Positions 10,501 to 20,072 of a stretch of 64,000 nucleotides of DNA are shown one piece after another (the first letter of the stretch is position 1; each line of letters starts with the position of its first letter). This DNA is from Anas platyrhynchos (taxonomy: Eukaryota; Chordata; Aves; Anseriformes; Anatidae), in the NCBI RefSeq assembly GCF_047663525.1, contig NC_092597.1, positions 24,390,501-24,454,500 on the forward strand, written 5' to 3'. The notes under the pieces were generated by a model. It was given only the letters and a program-made list of their open reading frames with translations. It made no database searches and was not told where the DNA came from. The translations under genes were made by a program, and so were the position numbers.

Positions 10501-13455
10501 AAGAAATTTCAGAGAGCAGACGTGATCTCTTCACAAATAGCAAAAAAAGCAAAACAAGCAAGTGCAGATTCTCATTCACTGTAACTGCTCTCAAATTCCT
10601 AACAGTTCATAACTTTGTTTTGATTGCACATAATTTTTTTTCACATGCACAGGGAACAACCCATAAGGGAAGGGAGAATATAAAGAAGGAAGTCTGTACC
10701 ACTTCTGAGTAGATTTTTGAGAGCTGCTCTTTTTGAAGACTCTCCCTAACTTGAAAAAAACACAAGAACTTGAATGACTCCACGTCTTCTATTTCTTGTT
10801 TGTTTGTATGGCTAGGAGGGTTCTCAAGAAGAAATTCCTAGTCAAACTCCTGGCAAAGCAATACTGCCTTTAAACTAAGTAATACATTATTCAGAAAACC
10901 TAAAATTAACTCCACATTCATTGTTACAGATTTAATGAAACTAAAATCTTACCAATGAGAGTCGCCAAAGAGCAATGAGGTACTGTTGGTGTAAACCTGA
11001 TGATAACCAGATACTCATCTTCACCGATCTCATTTACTTCAACGCAGCTTTCCGTTACCACTTCCAGTTCTTCCAAAGTATTAGGTTTCTCCGGGTCCCG
11101 GATAGTACGGATTATATCTAAAGCAGGAGACAAGCCACCAACAATAAAGTTGCTTTCCTAAATTTAATACAAGATGCTTTTTATTAGAAGCACTGTTGAT
11201 ATTGATCTTACTCAGAAAAGGCAGAGCTGTAACTATCAGTGATGTGTTACCTCATGAGTTGCTTCAGAGCTGGGCACACTAAAGCACTTCTTGTTCACTG
11301 TGCACACACACTTCACACTCTGGTTCTAAACTTATTATCTGGTTTTACAACCCCATTTTAATAAACAGGAATCAAAACACGCCTATTAAAGGATAAGTAT
11401 TACCTTCAGAACTACAGGTGACTTGAAATTAGCCTACCCAAAAGATAAGCACAGATGCAATATTTCAGCTAGACTTTGAACAACCTGAGAGGCAAACAAA
11501 CCGAACCTTTTACCAAGACAGGTCAATTTTCCTTCCCACCTTTCTTCCCTCCACTTCCCAGCCTAGGCCTCACAGATAAGATTTTGAAGCCATCTTAAGG
11601 AAAGCCAGTACAAAAATAATGCACTAATCCATATTTATCTGTATCAGTGGTCACCTCCTTAGCTTGTCAAATGTGGGGATCAAGTAGGTTTAATAAACCC
11701 ATACAGAAAATAACTGAGTTGCTTTCCATGGAGGTAATGTGTTCTGGATTAGCTTGTGGAAGTTTCATCACACGATGAAACAGAATCAGCCTTAGCCAAC
11801 CACAGAAGCCTAGCCAAACAAGGAATTACTTTGTCGATATGTAGAACAGAATCATCTCTGCATTGACATTTCCTCGTAACTTCTGATACATTCTTCTCTC
11901 TGTTTTTAACTTGCATCCTCCTTCTGCGTGGAAGTCCGACTTATACAAGAACGTTATCAGTTACTTTGCCAAGCAGCAGGAGGAACACTAGAGCAGATTT
12001 TGTTTAACAGTACTTCATGGATGCCGTTGGTCTTTTAAACTGAAATTTTACAGACAGATGCTTTAATTCTGCAAAAATTGCGTGCAAGCGTAAGACTATG
12101 AGTGAACTGAAATCAGCAGGACTAGTTACCTGCTTAAGGTTCATAACCTAAGTCACTAGAACTGCTGGTGTTTTCACATACTATTTAAACACCGCTCTTT
12201 CTGTGTACAGCATTGCATAAAATCCTCGCGCTGCCTCTAATTAATTGCATAAAATCCTCACGCTGCCTCTAATTGCCAACACAATAGCAGTGCCTTCGAG
12301 CTTCACAGCATTTACAATACCGCAGGATCCTACATGGATTATTTCCAGAGGTGAAACCTCTCCGTATCTCACAGGCTGAGCACCAAGAAGCCAGCCGCTC
12401 GGTAGCTGAAGTTTTGCTGGACACCCCCACAGCCCTGCCTGGAATTCCTGGCCCTTCCAGGTGCACCCAGTCGCTGCTAACCCCAGGTGATGAGGCACAG
12501 AGGTAACTCCGGGAGCCCAGAGCCGAGCAGGCCCGCTCCCTCAGTGCACCCCTGGCCCCGTGACCACCCCACACACCCCACCCAGGTCTCGGCACCCACC
12601 CATCCCCAGGGAGCCCGGGGACAGCCAGGAGGTGCCTAGGACAGGCCCTGGCACCTCACAGGGCTGCGGGCACCCAGGGGGCCGCACCCAGCCTGCCCCA
12701 CAGCCCCATAACCCCACAGCCTTTCTCTCTCCCCCACAGGAGGACCCCCCATGCCTCTTGCACCCCGACAAGAGCCCGGGACCACAGCCCCCCCAGACCC
12801 TCACAGGCCCCTCACAGACCCCCCCAGGCCCCTCACAGCTCGCTACAGGCCCCCCCAGATCTCCCCTAAGCCCCCCCAGGCCCCTCACGGACCCCTCCCA
12901 GACTTCCACACGCCCCCCCCAAGGTCCCTCACAGACCCCCCCAGGCCCCTCCAGACCTCCCCTAGGCCCCCCCAAAACCCCTCACGGACCTCCCCCAGAC
13001 CCTCACAGGCCCCTCATAGACCCCCCCAGGCCCCTTCAGATCCCCACAGCCCCCCCCCAAGGCCCCCCATGGCCCCCCCAGACCTCCACAGGCCCCTCAT
13101 AGGCCCCTCACAGACCTCCCCCAGACCCTCACAGGCTCCTCACGGACCCCCCACAAGCCCCTCACAGGCGCCCTCAGATCCCCACAGCCGCCCCCCAAGG
13201 CCCCCCCAGACCTCCACAGTCCCCTCACAGACCCCTTATGGCGCCCCCCAGCCCCTCACGGGCCCCTCACAAGCCCCCCTCAGCCCCCCCCAGCCCCTCA
13301 CAGGCCCCCGCCGCTCCCCGGCAGTCACCGTAGACCTCGAGCGCCTTGTCCTGCTCCATGGCCCGGCCCCGGGGCTCATGGCCGGCCCTATGCGGCGCGG
13401 AGTAGCGCAGCGCCCTGCCCAGCGCCTGCGCCAGCAGCCCCAGCACCAGCGACAT
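7595..13455 (-). CDS. CIAO2A: CIAO2A, cytosolic iron-sulfur assembly component 2A (MIP18 family)
   Basis: Five coding exons on the minus strand: 13329-13455, 10953-11117, 9740-9789, 7996-8041 and 7595-7692 (486 nt with stop, 161 aa; human 160 aa). All introns are GT-AG and phases join exactly. The DUF59/MIP18 core starts at [20 protein letters not shown] and continues through the motif [10 protein letters not shown], whose Cys (about residue 91) matches the reactive cysteine of the family. Exon 3 gives [16 protein letters not shown], exon 4 [15 protein letters not shown], exon 5 ends in CVTEPD. From the family: CIAO2A works with CIAO1 in late cytosolic Fe-S protein maturation and is linked to IRP1. 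The start at 13455 has a good context (ACC before ATG) and gives a leader like that of human; an in-frame Met at 13359 (residue 33) could give a shorter form. The divergent neighbour is SPG11. Confidence 0.97.
7693..11117 (-). other. CIAO2A: CIAO2A introns 2-4 and internal exons
   Basis: Introns are 9790-10952, 8042-9739 and 7693-7995, with donors GTAAGA, GTAAGC and GTAAGT. I see no nested gene, RNA gene or clear transposon in them. A 95-codon plus-strand open frame at 9426-9713 lies in intron 3 and lacks any recognisable motif. Confidence 0.6.
12212..12275. repeat. 32-bp tandem duplication
   Basis: Two head-to-tail copies, 12212-12243 and 12244-12275. Each starts ATTGCATAAAATCCTC and ends GCTGCCTCTAATT plus one base. 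They differ at only two positions, which suggests a recent duplication. It lies in CIAO2A intron 1. Confidence 0.93.
12770..13318. repeat. C-rich (plus strand) minisatellite in CIAO2A intron 1
   Basis: About 550 bp of degenerate tandem units built from words such as CCCCCCAGGCCCCTCACAGA, with variants CAGACCTCC and CAGATCCCCACAGCC. The array starts right after the CIAO2A exon 1 donor in the gene's direction. On the CIAO2A sense strand it is therefore G-rich, with repeated runs of four to seven G. Large open frames across it on both strands are a by-product of the repeat. Confidence 0.93.
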
Positions 13456-13773
13456 GGTCCCGCGGCGCCATGGGCAGCGCGGAGCGGCCCCGCGCGGCCA
13501 CCGTCCGTCAGCCCCGGCGGCGCTCTGTGGGGGCGGGGCTTCGTTATCGGGGGCACGCCCTCTGATTGGACGGGGCGGTGTGTGAGGGGCGGGGCTTCTC
13601 TGATGCTCCGCCCACTGGGCGTGGCCATCCCGTCCCCTCAGCGGCCTCTGAGGGGACCTGAGGGGGATGCTGCGCACTGTGCCCTTGGTTCCCTGGTGTT
13701 GGCAGCTGTGGAGGCTGCGAGCAGCGTTTGGTGGCACGTATTCCGCTGCCAGTGGAAACAGCGAGCTAGTTAA

Positions 13774-13809
13774 TAATATATTTAATATATTTAATCTATT
13801 TAATGATTA
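13774..13809. repeat. Four 9-bp AT-rich tandem units in the promoter
   Basis: Units TAATATATT, TAATATATT, TAATCTATT and TAATGATTA follow one another without gaps. This is a short AT-only island inside strongly GC-rich promoter DNA. Confidence 0.9.
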
Positions 13810-13853
13810 TCTCGGCCTCACCCGCCCGCCGCAGCCAGCGCTGACCAACGGAG

Positions 13854-13872
13854 ACTACAACTCCCAGCACGC
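13854..13872 (+). promoter_or_regulatory. ZNF143/SBS-type motif, forward copy
   Basis: ACTACAACTCCCAGCACGC matches the well-known vertebrate promoter word ACTACAAYTCCCAGCANGC bound by ZNF143 (often with THAP11). It differs from it only within its degenerate positions. It faces SPG11. Confidence 0.88.
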
Positions 13873-13918
13873 AACGCGGCTCCCCCCTCACCGCCCCTCA
13901 GGCGGTGCTCACAGCGGT

Positions 13919-13938
13919 GCCTGCTGGGAGTTGTAGTC
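13919..13938 (-). promoter_or_regulatory. ZNF143/SBS-type motif, inverted copy
   Basis: The minus strand reads GACTACAACTCCCAGCAGGC, the same promoter word in the opposite orientation, 46 bp from the forward copy. Together the pair forms a long interrupted palindrome, one copy pointing towards each gene. Confidence 0.88.
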
Positions 13939-13985
13939 GCGGCGCCCGGCAGCGCTCTCAGCTGACCGGAAGGGGGCAGCCCCGC

Positions 13986-13996
13986 AAGATGGCGGC
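13986..13996 (+). promoter_or_regulatory. YY1-type site near the SPG11 5' end
   Basis: AAGATGGCGGC is the core YY1 consensus often found just downstream of start sites in TATA-less promoters. The ATG within it opens the upstream ORF described separately. Confidence 0.7.
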
Positions 13997-14012
13997 GGGC
14001 GGCGCCCCCTGA
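13989..14012 (+). other. SPG11 upstream ORF (7 codons)
   Basis: ATG at 13989 opens M-A-A-G-G-A-P and stops at TGA 14010-14012, 27 bp before the SPG11 start. Context is AAG ATG G, which is strong. It is relevant only if transcription starts upstream of 13989. The 5' words here and at the real start are nearly the same, which suggests a local duplication. Confidence 0.6.
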
Positions 14013-14039
14013 GGAGGAGCCGCGGGGGGGGGGGGGAAA

Positions 14040-17000
14040 ATGGCGGCGGGCGCCGTGAGGGAGCTGCGGGTGCTGCTGGCGCCCGGCTCGGGGCAGGCCT
14101 GGGGCTCCCCGCGGGACGCGGCCCGGCTGCGGCTGAGCAGGGGCCAGGACGCTCTGGGAGCCCTCCTGGCCCCCGGTGGTATCCACCTGGAGGCTCTGGC
14201 GCCGGGAGGGGGCGGCCGGGCCCGGGGCTGCGCCCTGCAGGGAGCCTGGGCGGAGTAAGTGAGGGGCTGGTGAGGGGGGGGCTGGCTGGGGGGGGCTCCA
14301 AACGCCTCAGGAGAGTGAGGGGGGGGGGGTCAAAACCCTGCCCTGAAGTGCTCTTTGTGTAAAATCCCTGTGCCGCGGGGTGCTGAGGGCTGTGAGGCGT
14401 CGGGGTGGGCTGCCCGGGGAAATGGGGCAGTCACCGGCCCTGGAGGGCTTTAAAAGACGTTTAAATGTATTGCTCAGGGATATGGTTTAGTGGAGGACCT
14501 GGGAGTGTTAGCTGAGAGGTTGGACTGGGCGATCTTGGAGCTCTCTCCCAACCTAGGTGGTTCTGGGATTCTCTGATTACAAAGATTTATAAAATAAAAG
14601 GTGTGGAGGGAGGTCGCCCGGCCTGGTAGATTGGCTGCTGTAGGACCGAGGCCTTGACTTCCTCGCCTGGTGGTCAGGGCGAGCGCTCGCGCGTGACACG
14701 GGGCGGTCACAAGGCGCCTTCAGGCCGTGGTGGTGGCTCCCAGCGCTGAGGCAACCCCACAGGCACGCAGCAGGTCCCAGCAGGTGCGGTGCTGAGCGAT
14801 GGCAACGCCTGCGTGGTGCTCTGTGCCGTCCTCTGTGCCCATCCTCTGAGGCCCTGTAGCTCTTTCCTCGTTGCCTGCTCCCATTGAGAGCAGGTGCGGA
14901 TGGAAACAGGCACCTGGAGAGTTCATCAGCCCAAGCAGCAAGGGGGCAAAATGGGTGTTAGGCTCTCTTCACCCTAGCAATGCTCCTCCTGCTTCTAAAA
15001 GAAGTCACGAAGCAGAGTGTAATGTGGCATGGGTGACAAAAGAAAAGAATTACAGAGACAGAAATCTGTTCTCTTTAGAAGAGAAGTAGGGATTTCTCAA
15101 GCAGTGTTTTGTGTTGCAGCTGCCTTTAGTGAACAAGCATGTTATGGTGCGGGAAGGGGCAGTATCTTTACTTCAGAAGGTTAAAATTGAACTGTACATT
15201 ATTAGCATGCTTCCAGAACTGTTCAGTGTATGAAATGGGGAAAGTAAGGTCAATAAACACACTGAATATTGCATCTTCAGCTTCCTGTGGGAGAATACAG
15301 AAGATTGTGATCTACAAACAGACAAGACAAAAATAGTGGCTCTTAGTAAAAATCACGAACTGTTCGTCTATGAATTCACTATAGAAGATGGAGATTGTAA
15401 CCTGATTTTCCTGCACAGTTGTAAGGAAGATATGCTTAAAAAGCACCTCGAAGTCAAAAATATTAGTGAGTAAATCTCAACGTGTATTCCATATTTGTAA
15501 TTGTTACAGGTCCAATTCTGTCTGCTTCATTTGGTGAAACAAATAGATGCAGAACCCAAGGGAAGCGTGAAGTATTTTTGCACTGATTTAGCGTGATCAG
15601 AAGCAATATTCATGAGCTTGACAAATAACTGACACTTCTGTAATCAAAGGTGACATTGTTAAAAGGAATTAAGCTGTTGAGGGTTAGATGTTTGGATGAC
15701 ACAAAGTCAAAAATCAACTTAGGTATGTTCATGCAGCTGTGCTATCTCTAATTTTCACTGTCATATCAGAACAAATGGGGCTGTTCACTAATCCAGCAAA
15801 GACTAATTATGTGTTGAACCTTGTGCTCCGTGATTGGCAAGTGTAGTGTACAGTCACAGTGCAGTCTTTGCAGGACCTAGGGCTTTGATGTTTTACATAT
15901 TATTTAAAAGTTTCCATTGCTAAAATATCTTTATTTCCAAAGATTGTAGCTTTCAGTGCTGACTGAAAAATGGTTTTGTGATTTTTTTGCATTCTTCAAA
16001 AGTAGTATCCATTTAAAAAGCCTGTACTGTTGGACACTGTGCTACAATTAATACTCCTGACAAAATATGAGATTTAAACAAAAACAAGCCCCAAATCACA
16101 ACTTTTATCAATATAGCGGCTGAGGCAATGTCTTTGAGCTGTGATTTTCTTGAGATACCTTTACAGTCGAAAGTGCCAGGTTGCCGTAATCCTAAAATAC
16201 CTTTAAATTTACAGGTCTTTCTTCAATATTGTCTTTGAGGATACTGTCTTTTAAAGACAACAGATGCCTACTTCTGCTCAATAACTTCATTGTTGTGCAT
16301 CTTACCTTTCCTGGAGAAGATTCATCATTAGAGACATGTGACTGCATTACCCTTGATTTGGCACCGCAAGTTTTGGAAAGAATAACAGATATAAACTTCT
16401 GCAGGGGAATTCTCTTCTTTTTAGACAGTTCTGGCTGGATTTGTATCCTTTGCAGTAGGCACTAGCTGGCGGTGTAAATGATCTGGAAGAACAAGGTCAG
16501 TTTTCTGTCAGGATTACACACAAGTTTCTTTTAATAGTCTTTTTTGAAGGTGCTTTCAGCAGAGAGGTTGTGTAGTGAAGTGCTGCTCATTTCATCAAAA
16601 ATGTCCGGGTCAACTCTAGTTTCTCAGCGTATTAGTGGAAATTTGTTCCACACTGGAGTGTTGGCTTTCAGCACTTTTGGTATGTAGAGCTGTGTAAAAC
16701 ACGCTTAAGTCTCCTGTCTCTAAGCTTTCTTTTCTTAATTAGATGCTTTAGAATTAGTCTACCTGGGCTTAAAATGCTGTTGTAAAACAAGCAGTCCTGA
16801 GTGTTTTGCTGTGCCAAGATTGACCTGGGCTACAAAGTTAACAATTCACTGTCTTCCTCTTCTGTGTAATTTATTTTTTGTTGGACTATCTGAATCCTGG
16901 CATTTTCTTTGACACCTTTTAAAGACATATTTGATTGTTTTGATGGTGCAAATCTAGCAAACATTGATGTAGCGCTCTGCCAGGGAGGTGTGCAGCATGA

Positions 17001-20000
17001 GAACAGGAGTTCAGCCATCACATCACCGCTCACTGCAGTCAAAGTGTCATATGATCTCAGTGTTGCTGTGATCATCAATTCTTCCTACAGCGCCATTTCT
17101 GTGGATCTAAACAAGTACTTCAGGTATGTTTGCAGTAGATTTGCTCAATGAAAGTTTTAGCAGAATTGCTAAATGAAAGTTAAGTACAACTAACATTAAA
17201 TGTGCCTAATCTTAGTCCTGTAACAGCTGAGATGCTGTCAGCTTTTTATTCTGAGTACTGACTCTAGGGTAGAGCAGAGATTTCACATTTGTTTAAAGAT
17301 TGCCCATTAATATTTGCTCTACTTTATGCCCTATCACTTAAAGAAGTAGAAATGTTTTATAGTGGATTTTTTTTTCCTAGGAAGATAGGGATATGTACTC
17401 TCAGTTACTGCCAGTGGAGGTTAACAACACCTTTTAGAAGAATGGCAGAGCATATAGGATTGTTAAACTTTTCTGATACAGCCTTACTGATTTTGCTTGA
17501 TAAATTAGGACAAGATTGTAATTTAGGCATTGTCTATCTCAGAGGAAACACCATCAGGTTTTGATGGCTTACCTAGATACATTTATGTAGATACTGTTAA
17601 TCAGAGAGAAAACTGCTTCTCTGATAGCTCCCATTTTTTCTGATTTTACTCCTGATGGAGTTAAATATGATGGGGGAAAAAAATAAATAATCCACCATGG
17701 AGATAAAAATTAATTCTAATAATGATTTCTTTTCAGACAGTTCCCTGGGCATTTGATCTGTAAAAGAGATTCTCAAAGTCTTCCAGTGAAGCCACCTGAA
17801 GGTCTTGATGAGGATGACCTTGCTAGTTCTGACTACAGTATGGAGCTTATGTCATCATCTTTCCGTGTGGACAGGTACATAATGAAAATACTAATCTAGA
17901 AACCAAAAAGCATATTGTTTGACCGAGGAAACGTTAAAAGTTGGTTTAGCTGTGTTGTTCCTTCCGTAACATGTGGTATTATGGATAACTTCTTTCTCCA
18001 TCCCAGGTCCTGGAAGGCACACTTATCCTCACTACGCGATGCAATCAGGAAAAGAAGACCACGTTCTCCAAGTTTGGTGTATGACACGAATTTACCGTGG
18101 TATCAGTATTTTACCCACCTTGAAGATCATGATCCCTTAATCTATGAAACTCCTGAGAAGGTGCTGGCTGTTGTTCCAAAGGCTGTTTGGTGCGTCCCTT
18201 CCAAACCATTACAAAGCAGTGGTACAACTCTCAGTGATTCAGGGCAGCACTGGAAACAAATCTGTGTAGAAGGACCACAAGAAGTGGTGAAACTGGAGTG
18301 TAAATCTGTAACTGGAGTTAAAGCACTGTTTGTAATATTAACAAACGATGAAAGATTGACTCTTGCTCTCTGGGATTTCGAGTCACAAGATGTGACTTAC
18401 TACCACTTCAGCAAAGATACTGTTTATGTGGATTGTAACAAAGATGTGCCATTATGTCTACTTCTGACAGGTGAAGGGCTTTTTTTATGTAATTGTTTTG
18501 GTGCAGGCTTCAGATAAAGAGGCTTCTTGTTTGTGGTCTTCTTCTGTTTGGCTGTTGTTTGTGTTCTGTCAGCCTGTCTGGCTGCTGTATGAATGTGTTC
18601 TTGCTGAGGTGAAATCCAAATGGAGTCACTACAACTTTGTGTTATTATCTGCTGTGTAGCAACTTGCTTATGTGTTTTTAATTATGATTTGATTCTTTTA
18701 TTTAGAGCATGGTCTTTCCTTAATTCTGTTTGGTTTAACTCAAGAAGAGTTTTTGAATAGATTGATGATCTATGGCAGTGCTGGAGTCGTAGATTCTGTT
18801 TGTCATCTCAATGGATGGGGACGATGTTCGATTCCAATACATGCGCTAGAGGTAAATAAGGCTGATTCATGTCCTACAGCTCTAATTTCTTCTTTTGAGA
18901 GAAACCTTCTTTAAAAAAAAGCTATTAATCCAGAAGTCTGGGACTCTGCAACAATCTGTCCACACTGTAATTCTGTGTCAGTGTATGTTCAGGCATGTTT
19001 GGAGGGAGGGAGCTTAGATGGAGACATTTGGTAGGGTTCTTTTAATTTGTTTGAAAGGTGTGATAGAAAGTGAACTGATAGGGAAGGGGGGGAAGGTTCA
19101 CAGCAGTTTTCAGTTGCTGTAAGCTTATTCAAAGTCCTGATTCTCACAATGCTTTTTTATATCCCCCATCAAACGCTAATAAATTGCTTAACTAACATTT
19201 TATCTCTAAAGATACTGGGGCAGTTTCTGCAAAACCAATTAAAAGAGCATGGCAGGTACTCAGCAGGTCATCTTGTTACTCCAGGTTACAGGCGTTGCAC
19301 ATGTAGTTTAAATTTCTTCTTTTCTTCTGCATGCATACTTTGTTACTGCATATGAAGTAAAAGTGCTAGCAATAAGTGTACCATGTATTTTTTAGAATAT
19401 GTGCATAACGGTGCTACTGTGTGTCTGCCTAGGCTGGTTTGGAAAATCGTCAACTAGACACAGTAGACTTGTTTTTAAAAAGCAAAGAAAGTCTTTTTAA
19501 CCTTTCTGCACCCTGCTCTGGACCTGAACAATCTACTGATAGTGCGTCTCAGTCTTTTCTGAAAAGTGAGTAAAACACTGTAATACACTGAGGTTGAGAT
19601 TGAATTGCCTTTCAGTTTATGGTTTTGCATTTGTAAAACCACATCAAATTGCCTGATCTCTTTTATGTTGGGATGTTGCTGTATTGCAGCTTCTTTAATT
19701 CCGGAAAATGAAAGAGAATTGGTGTACAAAATGTGGCTTTTTGATTGAGTTCTAGCAATGACTTGTTCTAAGCATTTTGATGTGAAAGCAAAGCATGTTA
19801 CATAAGTTGTTTGACACACTTTAGAAAATTTTAGTAGCATACCTTTATTCTAATTTATATTTCATATGATCACTTGTGATAGAATGCAGATGCAACTTTT
19901 TATGTAATTATTGCAGATTTGGAAGAGCTGAAGCCAGCTTTAAATTTACTTTGCTCAGCAATCAGAGAAAATGATATGGAGCCTCAGAGTAAACACTTTT

Positions 20001-20072
20001 CTGAGCAGCTGTTAAACCTCACGTTGACTTTCCTTAGCAAGCAACTTGAAGAAATTTTTGTCCACACAGAGG
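14040..20072 (+). CDS. SPG11: SPG11 exons 1-9 (N-terminal region, residues 1-622)
   Basis: Exons: 14040-14254, 15281-15465, 16215-16442, 16925-17123, 17737-17874, 18007-18470, 18706-18851, 19433-19565, 19917-20072. Exon 1 (72 aa, Gly/Ala/Leu-rich) is poorly conserved with mammals; similarity begins clearly with FLWE in exon 2 and LSLRILSF in exon 3. Strong anchors are CRGILF and GWIYIF across the exon 3-4 junction, LNGWGRCSIPIHALE (exon 7), NRQLDTVDLFLKSKE (exon 8) and PQSKHFSEQLLNLTL (exon 9). Exon 6 (464 bp) is the fast-evolving part, aligning at SWKAHLSSL and again at LECKSVTGVKALF. The C-terminal part of exon 8 is also divergent. Confidence 0.96.

Larger units (their letters stand above)
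11118..13328 (-). other. CIAO2A: CIAO2A intron 1
   Basis: The intron joins GTCTACG|gtgact at 13329 to tttag|ATATAATC at 11117, splitting an Asp codon. Its 5' part (sense of the gene, high coordinates) is a G-rich minisatellite. Its middle part has a 32-bp tandem duplication. The rest is unremarkable AT-rich sequence. Confidence 0.85.
13456..14039. promoter_or_regulatory. Bidirectional promoter between CIAO2A and SPG11
   Basis: The 584 bp between the two start codons must hold both promoters. On the CIAO2A side there is an inverted CCAAT box (ATTGG, 13565-13569) with flanking GC boxes (GGGGCGG types near 13529-13536, 13573-13579 and 13589-13594). In the middle is an AT-rich 9-bp repeat block (13774-13809). 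On the SPG11 side are two inverted ZNF143-type motifs (13854-13872 and 13919-13938) and a YY1-type site AAGATGGCGGC (13986-13996). I see no convincing TATA box for either gene. Start sites cannot be placed exactly. Confidence 0.85.
12500..14450. promoter_or_regulatory. CpG-rich island spanning the CIAO2A/SPG11 divergent start
   Basis: A GC-rich stretch with frequent CG dinucleotides covers the first exons of both genes and the sequence between them. The densest CpG part is about 13300-14280; the part below 13300 is C-rich mostly because of the minisatellite. Boundaries are estimated by eye. Confidence 0.75.

Noticed and set aside
12751-13773. 340-codon plus-strand open frame rich in Pro, Arg and Ser
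   Set aside because: It runs across the C-rich minisatellite and the CIAO2A first exon in antisense. Its length comes from repeat composition without stops, and no domain is visible.
14022-14036. Assembly error in the 13-G run before the SPG11 start
   Set aside because: It cannot be judged from one sequence. It lies in the 5' UTR, so the coding frame is unaffected either way.
16449-16456. TTTGCAG a few bases after the exon 3 end, as an alternative acceptor
   Set aside because: It falls inside the intron 3 donor region, and the frame after it stops at once. The U12-type boundaries explain the protein better.
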